Below are positions 56,663 to 64,000 of a stretch of DNA of 64,000 nucleotides, piece after piece. Where the stretch lies: NCBI GenBank assembly GCA_012274445.1, contig JAAROD010000026.1, forward strand, positions 1,116,001 to 1,180,000, read 5' to 3'. Under the pieces are notes generated by a model. That model was not told where the DNA came from and did no database searches. It was given only the letters and a program-made list of their open reading frames with translations. A program made the translations under genes and the position numbers. Within the stretch, counting starts at the first letter, position 1. Every line of letters begins with the position of its first letter. Origin of the DNA: Sclerotiophoma versabilis. Lineage: Eukaryota; Ascomycota; Dothideomycetes; Pleosporales; Didymellaceae.

Positions 56663-59600
56663 ATGGAGTAGTATTATCGGCACTCTTGGACTCGGGAGCA
56701 CAGGCGAACTACATATCCCAGACAGCAATGTACCGAGCAGGTCTCGTACCACGCACAAAGGAACACGCCTATTCGCTCCGAGTAGCCAACGGAGAATCAA
56801 TGCCGGAAGAGCCGTATATCATGTACGAAGTGATAGCGGCCCCTCTAGAGATACAGGGACACCACGAGGAACTAACCCTAGACGTCTTCGCAAAGGCCAC
56901 GCACGACGTCATACTAGGACTTCCCTGGTTACGGAAGCACAATCCAGAGATAGACTGGACATGGGAAAGACTTTCGTTGAGACGATGCAAATGCGGCACC
57001 AATGCATCGAAGCCCACGCAGCGCGCGCCGCGACTGGTGGATGAGAAGGAGATTAACAACGTCTCTTCGACACATAAGACGCGCCAAGATAGAGCGGTCG
57101 ACCGTGTGGACAAAGAAAGCCCCTCCACGACGGTTAAGGAGAACAAGAGTGCACCTCCTGGCATACCAGATGTGTATAGACAGTACGCCTGGATGTTTGA
57201 AGAAGAGTTATCCGCAAAAGCGCTACCCAAGCATCAACCTTGGGATTGTGAGATTAAACTCGAGGAAGGGAAAGAACCACCCTTCGGGCCCATATACCAG
57301 TTATCCGAGAAGGAGCTCGAGATACTACGCGAGTACATCAAGGAGAACCTCGCGAAAGGATTCATTAGGAAATCCGAATCCCCGGCGGGATTCCCCATTC
57401 TATTCGTACCAAAGAAAGACGGCAAGCTGAGGCTTTGCGTCGACTACCGGAAGTTGAACGATATCACCATCAAGAATCGTTATCCGCTACCCAACATATC
57501 CGAGTTACAGGACCGGCTATCAGGAGCGAAGTTCTTCACCGCACTCGACTTACGCGGAGCGTACAACCTCATACGCATGAAGAAAGGCGAAGAATGGAAG
57601 ACGGCGTTTAGAACCCGTTATGGTCACTACGAGTATACGGTCATGCCATTTGGGCTAACCAATGCACCAGCAGTATGTCAGGCACTAATCAACAATGTGC
57701 TGCGAGCACACCTGGACATCACAGTGGTAGCATATCTCGATGACATCCTAGTGTACAGCAAGACACTAGAAGAACACAAGGTCCATGTGCGACAAGTGTT
57801 AGAATGCTTAGCAACCGCAGACCTTAGGCTAAAGCCAGAAAAGTGCGAATGGCACAAGGAAGAAGTGGAGTTCCTTGGCTATGTCGTAGGAAGATATGGA
57901 GTCAAGATGAGCGAAAAGAAAATCCAGGTTGTAAAGGATTGGCCGACACCCACTACAGTCAAGGGAATTCAAGAATTCCTTGGGTTCGTCAACTTCAACC
58001 GACGCTTTATCAAGGACTACTCCATGAAGGCCTTACCGCTCACGAGACTTACGCGGAAGGATACACCCTTCAAGTGGGAACAAGCGCAAGAGGACGCTTT
58101 CCAAGCGCTCAAGCAAGCATGCGTAGAGCCCCCCACACTAATCGCATTCAGGAGCGGCGAACCCGCACGCCTTGAAACGGATGCCTCGGATTTAGCATTA
58201 GGAGCATGCATTACTCAAGAACGAGACGGTCAATGGCACCCGATTGCCTACCACTCAAGGAAGTTCACGGCACCGGAAGAACGATATGACGTACACGACA
58301 AAGAGCTCATGGCCATTGTCGATGCACTACAGCATTGGAGAGTATACGCAGAAAGCTGCTCAGAACTCACCATCTACACAGATCACAAGAACTTGGTACA
58401 CTTCACCACTACTAAGGTTCTGAACCGACGACAAGTGCGCTGGTCAGAAATGCTTGGTCAGTACAAGTTCAAGATCCTGTATACGCCAGGAAAAGAAAAC
58501 GGTAGAGCAGACGCGCTCAGCCGACGCCACGATCTCGCAGGCGAAAAAACAATCAACAAGTTCGCCATTCTCGGGGTTAACAAGGACGGGACATTGGGAC
58601 CATCTCAGCAGCTCAATTTAGTGATGCAAGTTCAGCAGGAACAACGCATCCCGGAGCAAGTACCAGAAGAACTTCAGGAGGAAGTTATCTCAAGACATCA
58701 TGACGATGCGCTACACGGACACCCTGGTATTACTCGCACCATGGAACTCATCAAGCGACACTATGAGTTTTCCAACATGAAGGACAAGGTCACCAAGTTC
58801 ATCAGGAACTGCGTGCAGTGCCAACAGAACAAACATAGCACACACGCCAAGTATGGGGAAGCACAAGCAATGGAACCACCAACGGCACCATGGACGAACA
58901 TCACAATGGATTTCGTCACACAGCTACCACCCTCCAAGGACCCTGTCACAGGATACACCTACGACTCAATCTTCGTCGTAGTAGATAGATTCACCAAGTA
59001 CGCTGAAATGATACCATTCAGACACAGCTACACTGCGCAACAGCTAGCTACGGTATTCATCGATCGGATCATTCGCTACCACGGAATGCCCGAGTCAATC
59101 ATCAGCGACAGAGATAAGCTTTTCACGTCAAACTATTGGACCACGATGCTTGCCGCATTGGGTACCAAGAAAAAGCTATCTACAGCCTATCATCCGCAGA
59201 CGGATGGACAGACAGAAAGAACGAATCAGACCATGGAAACATACCTTCGGATCTACAGCAACCAGGAACAAGACAACTGGGTTTCGCTATTACCCATGGC
59301 ACAGATTGCATACAACAACAAGTTATCGGAAGCAACGGGCACGACGCCGTTCTTCGCGAACCACGGGAGACACCCAAATCTCTTTACTCGATCTCACGAT
59401 TGCCCTATTCAGACGGAATCAGCAATAGCCTCAGCAGTTAGACTGAAGGAAGTACACCGGAAATCACTCGAAAACATCGCACGAGCTCAGGGACGAGCCA
59501 TTTCATATGTCAATCAGAAACGAAAAATAGCACCTCAGCTAAAGGAGGGGGATAAAGTCTATCTCCTCACAAAAAATCTCAGAACACGAAGAGCAACGAA

Positions 59601-59958
59601 AAAGCTGGACAAGGTCAAGGTCGGACCATTTTTCATTTCTAAGCAAATCAGCCCAGTCAACTATCGACTTGAGCTACCCAAGGATGCAAAGATCCATCCA
59701 GTGTTCCACATCTCGCTGTTGGAACCTGCCGACCCAAGAACGCCAATCCAGAAAGACTTCCACTACCAAGCCGACGGCAACGATGAATGGGAAGTCGAAA
59801 AAATAGTAACACATCGGAGAACCAAGAAGGGTATTCGATACCTAGTCAAATGGTTAGGTTACCCGGAATCAGAAAACACATGGGAACCTCCAACGCACCT
59901 CACGAACTGCCACCAATTGGTACAGAAGTACCATGGTTCGCAACAGACTCCTCGATAA
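56578..59958 (+). CDS. pol: Chromovirus Pol: protease, RT, RNase H, integrase, chromodomain (about 1127 aa, -1 frame)
   Basis: Numbering is from the frameshift. The aspartic protease has LLDSGAQANYI (Asp near 38). Reverse transcriptase has LDLRGAYN and YLDDILVYSK (YLDD at 386-389). RNase H begins LETDASDLALGA (near 533). Integrase has the H-H-C-C zinc domain (ALHGHPG...CVQCQQNK, about 707-760), then MDFVTQLPPS, IISDRDKLFTS and YHPQTDGQTERTNQ, holding the D,D-35-E triad. The C-terminal chromodomain (about 1071-1118) has EVEKIV, RYLVKWLGYPESENTWEP and reads histone methyl marks in its relatives. All catalytic residues are present and the frame is open throughout. It is made only as a Gag-Pol fusion. 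Its last 59 bp overlap the antisense ORF. Confidence 0.93.
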   Translation, partial: RQAPKECSAERSLNAIGDGSLIRLPIKLNGVVLSALLDSGAQANYISQTAMYRAGLVPRTKEHAYSLRVANGESMPEEPYIMYEVIAAPLEIQGHHEELTLDVFAKATHDVILGLPWLRKHNPEIDWTWERLSLRRCKCGTNASKPTQRAPRLVDEKEINNVSSTHKTRQDRAVDRVDKESPSTTVKENKSAPPGIPDVYRQYAWMFEEELSAKALPKHQPWDCEIKLEEGKEPPFGPIYQLSEKELEILREYIKENLAKGFIRKSESPAGFPILFVPKKDGKLRLCVDYRKLNDITIKNRYPLPNISELQDRLSGAKFFTALDLRGAYNLIRMKKGEEWKTAFRTRYGHYEYTVMPFGLTNAPAVCQALINNVLRAHLDITVVAYLDDILVYSKTLEEHKVHVRQVLECLATADLRLKPEKCEWHKEEVEFLGYVVGRYGVKMSEKKIQVVKDWPTPTTVKGIQEFLGFVNFNRRFIKDYSMKALPLTRLTRKDTPFKWEQAQEDAFQALKQACVEPPTLIAFRSGEPARLETDASDLALGACITQERDGQWHPIAYHSRKFTAPEERYDVHDKELMAIVDALQHWRVYAESCSELTIYTDHKNLVHFTTTKVLNRRQVRWSEMLGQYKFKILYTPGKENGRADALSRRHDLAGEKTINKFAILGVNKDGTLGPSQQLNLVMQVQQEQRIPEQVPEELQEEVISRHHDDALHGHPGITRTMELIKRHYEFSNMKDKVTKFIRNCVQCQQNKHSTHAKYGEAQAMEPPTAPWTNITMDFVTQLPPSKDPVTGYTYDSIFVVVDRFTKYAEMIPFRHSYTAQQLATVFIDRIIRYHGMPESIISDRDKLFTSNYWTTMLAALGTKKKLSTAYHPQTDGQTERTNQTMETYLRIYSNQEQDNWVSLLPMAQIAYNNKLSEATGTTPFFANHGRHPNLFTRSHDCPIQTESAIASAVRLKEVHRKSLENIARAQGRAISYVNQKRKIAPQLKEGDKVYLLTKNLRTRRATKKLDKVKVGPFFISKQISPVNYRLELPKDAKIHPVFHISLLEPADPRTPIQKDFHYQADGNDEWEVEKIVTHRRTKKGIRYLVKWLGYPESENTWEPPTHLTNCHQLVQKYHGSQQTPR

Positions 59959-60400
59959 GCCCGAGAGCAGCCCAGGTCGCATGCGAGGCACACATGCCTA
60001 TCGACGCCGCCGGACAATCCATCTCCTCGGCAAAATCCAGTTCTCCCGATTCGGCCATTTCATTCGCCATACACAGCGCCTTTTGCCGCGCGCGATTCTC
60101 AGCTTGTTTCAGAATCTTCTTATTTCGCAACAACCGCGCAATAACGGTTGCCAACAAGGTTTCATCTTCTTCCACCTTCTTTTCATACTCTTCGCGAGTA
60201 CGATCCAGCGACTCCCACGACATGTTGACACAAGGCTTCCCAGCCTTTGTGCACTCAGCACACTTCAGACGCTTTGTAGCGTTCGGCATGATGTAGCACT
60301 CGTGGCCTTCGAAGAAACAACGGTTGCAGGGGACTTCGGCGGGAGTATTAGCTCGACGAATTTCTAGACCAAGTCGAAGGTTGCGGGTGTGAGAAGACAT
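59900..60400 (-). CDS. Antisense accessory protein with Zn2Cys6-spaced cysteines and coiled coil (166 aa)
   Basis: The start chosen is the ATG at 60400. The frame stays open upstream to 60610 inside the LTR, so a longer form is possible. Residues about 24-57 carry cysteines spaced C-x2-C-x6-C-x11-C-x2-C-x6-C, the spacing of Gal4-type binuclear zinc clusters, though the basic residues usual between the second and third Cys are missing. A heptad-like Glu/Lys/Arg-rich helix follows (about 60-115, including REEYEKKVEEDETLLATVI), then an acidic tail. The same frame can be traced in the RIP-mutated copies with Cys changed to Tyr, so it is an old part of the family. I infer a nuclear regulatory or chromatin role. 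Function is unproven. Confidence 0.7.
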   Translation of the reverse strand: MSSHTRNLRLGLEIRRANTPAEVPCNRCFFEGHECYIMPNATKRLKCAECTKAGKPCVNMSWESLDRTREEYEKKVEEDETLLATVIARLLRNKKILKQAENRARQKALCMANEMAESGELDFAEEMDCPAASIGMCASHATWAALGLIEESVANHGTSVPIGGSS

Positions 60401-60484
60401 CTCGACATACCGGTCACCAGATGCGGGGACAAGCTCGGTTTTATGTAAGCCCGGATTCCAGTCACGTGGTTTGAGGACAAACCC

Positions 60485-60499
60485 AAAGGAGGAGGAGGA
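60485..60499 (+). other. Polypurine tract
   Basis: AAAGGAGGAGGAGGA, followed by TAG and then the 3' LTR at 60503. It primes plus-strand DNA synthesis. Decayed equivalents lie next to the 3' LTRs of the mutated copies. Confidence 0.8.
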
Positions 60500-60502
60500 T
60501 AG

Positions 60503-61001
60503 TGTTACGATCCTGTGCGGACGAAGCGGCACAGTGATTAAGTAGCCAACCACAGCCCTCACCCATGAACCAGGGGCGGAGTCAGGAAGGATCTCCCTTT
60601 GTACGGTCACGTGACATGCTCGTCAACGAGCATGACACACGTGACTTGCTCGTCAACGAGCATCGTATGTTATCGCTCGTCAACGAGCAACGCTATGTAT
60701 TTCATTGGACTGACCCTAGTCGCTCGTCAACGAGCATTACCCCATAGCAAGTATATAGTCAGTAGGAACACAACCCTTATGGTTCGTGTTCAACTTAGTC
60801 AATCAAGTTTGTCTTTGGAATCTCGACCCCAACTCTCGAGCTAGATAGTCTACTCTATACTACTCATTGTTACCCTCTATTGCCACGGTGTTTCACTAGG
60901 CAATAACCCCAACCCTTACGGACCTTCCTGTACCAGCGCTCATCCCTGAGAACCAATACGAATAGTGCTTACGAGCTTTGCTTGAAAGTACAACTTCAAC
61001 A
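60503..61001 (+). repeat. 3' LTR of the intact chromovirus
   Basis: 499 bp, apparently identical to the 5' LTR. The 3' flank begins TATAC. Confidence 0.95.
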
Positions 61002-64000
61002 TATACTTACTATAAGCTAGTAAGCTAAGCGCTTTACTTATTAGGCTGTATAAGCTATCTAATAGATACTTCTCTCTATACTTTAAAAAGTACTTATAAT
61101 TCTTATTAGTCTACTTATTATAGTATATAAATAGAAGTAACTTCTTTATACTAAGTATATATACATAGTAGACTATACCTACTAGTATATATAAGTAGTT
61201 CTTTACTATATATAAGTAGTTTATATTACTATTAATACCTAGTATAGTAAGAAAGTAAATAAGTTTACTACTAAATAGCTTACTACTTATTATTATAAAG
61301 AAGAATAATATAAGTAAGTTTAGCAGTACTTTAAGCTAAGTATTATACTAAGTGCTTTACTATACTTTATTATTAGTATTAGTATTATAGTTTAATATCT
61401 CCTATAGTATTACTATAAGCTTCTTCTACTTAACTATCTAGTAAAATAGCTCTTATATATTTTTTATTAAGTTCTTCTCTCTTTAGCTACTACTTAAAAT
61501 ATTTACTAGTTAGCTACTATTAGTATTAAAGAAGTTATTATTATTCTCTTTCTTTTCTTCCTCTTTCTCTTCCTCTTCTTCTTTCTCTCCTTCTAAGCTA
61601 TCTTTATTACCTTTATTATCTTTATTACTACTTTTATTACTACCTTTCTATACTACTATCTTTACTTCTACCTTAGCTATAAAGTATAAAGTATAGTAGA
61701 TAAATTTAACTATATAGCTAGCCTCGCAGGCCTAACCCTCTAGGTTCTATAGTTAAGCTATAGGCTGCTAATTAATCTTCTATTACTTTATACTTCTTAG
61801 CTACTACCTTATCTCTTATATAAGTATTAATAGCCTCTTAATACTTCTTTTTACTAGTAGCTCTATTAGCTTTACTACCTACTATAGCTTCTTCTTACCT
61901 TAGTTAGGTAGCTAGGTCTAATATGTAAGATATATTAGATTATAGCTAGTAAAGTACTCTAGCTAGCCTATCTGCTTAAACTAGCTAATTTTATCTATTT
62001 TTATAACTTTAGTATCTATAACCTATACTTTCTCTTTATATATATATTTAATTAGCTTCTATTCTACTAGCTACTTCTTAATAATATTTATTATCTTATA
62101 GAGGTTAGATAGTATATAATTATTATCTACTACCTTAATAATAAAGTATTACTAGAGCCTACTAGTTTAGAAGAATATCTGCGCCTTAACCTTCTTACAG
62201 AGTCTAATATCTTTACTACTCTAAGCTATCTAGTATATATTATTATAGTGCTTTTATATTCTAATCTTATTTATAGTATAGAAGCTGTAGTTACTAGTAA
62301 TTCTATATTAATAAACGTCTAATAGCTTACCTAGCTACTTAATTAGCAGCCCTAATAGTGTAGGTAGCTTAATATCTTATAGTATAGTAATCTACTATTA
62401 CTAGTAGTACTTTATAATGAATTTTCTTTCTTTACTTACTATATAGTACTAGTTATATAGGTATATATTAATATTTTATATACTTATAGTATACTTCTTA
62501 TAGATTAGCACCTAATAGCGCTAGATATAGTAGAAGTACTCTTATATATTATTAATTATTATCTTACTTATATATAGTTACTTATAGTGCTGTGTTATAG
62601 TTAATATTATAGGTAGCTATATATTTTAGCAGAACTCTATACTTAGTAAGTTAACTCTAAGAAACCTCTAAGATTAACTCTAAGTATAGTAATATAAGCT
62701 AAGAAATATAGAAATAAAAGTTATAGTATAGTAGAGTAGATAATTTCTAGTAGGTTTTATATAGAGTATATTCTATAAGTAGTATAGCTTAAAGGTATAA
62801 TTAGAGGTTAGAGATATAATATTTACCTTCTATAGTAGGCCTAATTTAGTTATATAACTCTAATACTATACCTATCTTAGTGATATTTAGGCCTAAGTAT
62901 GCGTATTATTAAGGTTAAGTACTATACTAACTTCTTAGACTATAAGGCTAAGGTTAAAGAAGAGCTTAAGAATTTTAATAATATTCTTAGTATAACTTAT
63001 AAAGGTATAAATCTATAAAAGTAGATATTAAAGAAGATATACTCTAACTATAAGGTCTTAGAAGAAATTATTATTTAGAATAAGCTACTTATAAGTTTCT
63101 TCTTAGAAATTATTATTCTTATTTTAGTTTAGCTAATATTTATAGCTTAACTCTCTATATAATATATTTATTATATAGTCTATAACTTAAAGTATACTTA
63201 TCTAGGTATATAATACTTCTAAAAATAATATTAGAAATAATACTACTACTATCTATTCTTTAGTTAGAGCTTAGAAAGAGAAGATTATAAAAGCTACTAA
63301 GACTACTTAGGTTAAGAATTTCTTTAATAATAATTAGAAGATATATTCTATAAACTATTTAGTATCTATCTCTAGTATTTTTAGTACTCTAGTATACCTC
63401 TATAATAGGTTTTTCTATTAGTATCTATATAGAAATAACTAATCTCTAGTAGTATAGTAAATAAAACTTTCTTTTCTAAGAATATTTCTCTTTTTATAAT
63501 TATATAGTTCTTTGTTTTTTATATAGTATTTTCTTCTTAAAGGTTCTACTTCTTTATAGTTACTATTTTATATAGTAGCTATATACTATTCTTTCTATTT
63601 AAAAGTATAGTATCTTTTACTAGAAGAGTCTACTAAAGAGTTCTAAGAATAATTCTAAGAGTAGGTTTCTCTAAGTATTATAGCTTCTAGCTATTTCTAT
63701 AATCTATCTATCTAAAGTAGATAACTTTTTATAGTTAAACCTTAGTTTCTAGGTTTTCTAAGTATAGCCTTACTATACTACTAGGTACTAATAGTTCTTA
63801 CTATTTATTCTAGATAGGTATTCTTTATAGATAGCCTTAACCTTCTATTCTTTAGTAGAAGAGCTATTATTACCTATAATTACTAAAGAGCCTAGTTATA
63901 GGTTATTATTTATCTATTCTTCTAAAGAGTTTTCTATATAGAAGCAGAGCCTATCTATATAAAATACTAAGTAAATTCTTTCTTTAATATTAAGTTTTAT
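61002..64000. mobile_element. RIP-mutated AT-rich transposon debris, class not determined
   Basis: About 3 kb of TA-rich sequence with stops in all frames. Minus-strand frames near 61550-61640 encode a Glu/Lys-rich stretch. A plus-strand frame near 62940-63090 reads as Lys/Glu/Asn-rich (KAKVKEELKNFNNIL) with few stops. Both suggest former coding sequence, possibly gag-like, but no diagnostic motif is visible. It continues beyond the window. Confidence 0.45.

Larger units (their letters stand above)
54004..61001 (+). mobile_element. Complete, unmutated Ty3/gypsy chromovirus (6998 bp)
   Basis: Order: 5' LTR, 18-bp leader containing the primer-binding site, gag, -1 frameshift site, pol (protease, RT, RNase H, integrase, chromodomain), antisense accessory ORF, polypurine tract, 3' LTR. 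The LTRs are 499 bp, TGTT...AACA, and look identical by eye, indicating a very recent insertion. No RIP stop or CpA depletion is seen. The same family supplied the two RIP-mutated copies and two solo LTRs in this window. The chromodomain is known to direct integration to heterochromatin in related elements, which fits its position within AT-rich repeats. The 5-bp flanks (GCTAT and TATAC) do not match each other. Confidence 0.95.

Noticed and set aside
59136..59441. Overlapping ORFs within pol in other frames, and similar ones within gag, LINE ORF1 and ORF2
   Set aside because: Shadow frames of strongly supported coding sequence.
56686..59958. Pol ORF starting at its own codon at 56686
   Set aside because: That codon is TTG inside the protease motif. 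The open frame continues upstream to the slippery site, so pol is read by frameshift.
1..64000. tRNA or rRNA genes
   Set aside because: I saw no cloverleaf-type A/B-box arrangement or rRNA core sequence that I could recognise by eye. A covariance-model scan would be needed to exclude them.

Overview
The window looks like nuclear DNA of a filamentous ascomycete. Short introns (48-108 bp) with GT..AG ends and CTAAC-like branch sites, HET-domain and arrestin-like relics, a secreted phospholipase B and a PRISE-type reductase all fit. A Pleosporales/Dothideomycetes origin is my inference, not a proof. Two compartments alternate. The gene-bearing isochores (about 1-9.9 kb, 22.2-42.6 kb) are GC-balanced. 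The long AT-rich blocks (about 9.95-22.1 kb, 42.6-54.0 kb, 61.0-64.0 kb) are transposons mutated by RIP: C-to-T and G-to-A changes give TAG/TAA stops at former CAG/CAA/TGG codons and remove nearly all CpA.

Left gene compartment: a frameshifted HET-domain relic, a broken AIM9-like phosphotransferase relic, an internally deleted hAT transposon, and an intact three-exon four-TM (MARVEL-like) membrane protein gene (7742-8357). First AT-rich block: a RIP-mutated Fot1/pogo element, then a RIP-mutated Ty3/gypsy element carrying a nested, unmutated solo LTR, then an unidentified RIP-mutated gag-like element.

Middle compartment: a truncated aldo/keto-reductase relic at the AT-rich border, an intact PRISE-like SDR gene (23303-24585), a phospholipase B gene (27568-29683) whose signal-peptide exon lies upstream of an intron, a relic paralogue of the MARVEL-like gene, an aquaporin with a nonsense codon just before the second NPA box, and a broken arrestin-like gene. 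A full-length, uninterrupted LINE (35093-41149) follows, with a 12-bp target-site duplication and a (CCAA)6 tail.

Right compartment: a second RIP-mutated copy of the gypsy element in inverted orientation, carrying the same nested solo LTR with the same 5-bp target duplication, and a second RIP-mutated pogo copy. A complete, unmutated chromovirus (54004-61001) of the same family follows.

The chromovirus is the most interesting object. Its two 499-bp LTRs look identical. Four 16-bp palindromes lie upstream of a TATA box. An 8-nt primer-binding site complements the LTR at the position where transcription should start, as in Tf1-type self-priming. Gag has a CCHC knuckle and three copies of a W-x2-C-x4-C-x2-H-x3-K motif. 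A T_TTT_TTA slippery heptamer lies in the correct phase to join gag to pol by -1 frameshifting. Pol carries protease, RT, RNase H, integrase and a chromodomain. An antisense ORF between pol and the 3' LTR has exact Zn2Cys6 cysteine spacing followed by a coiled coil. I infer that this protein could be an element-encoded regulator acting on the LTR palindromes.
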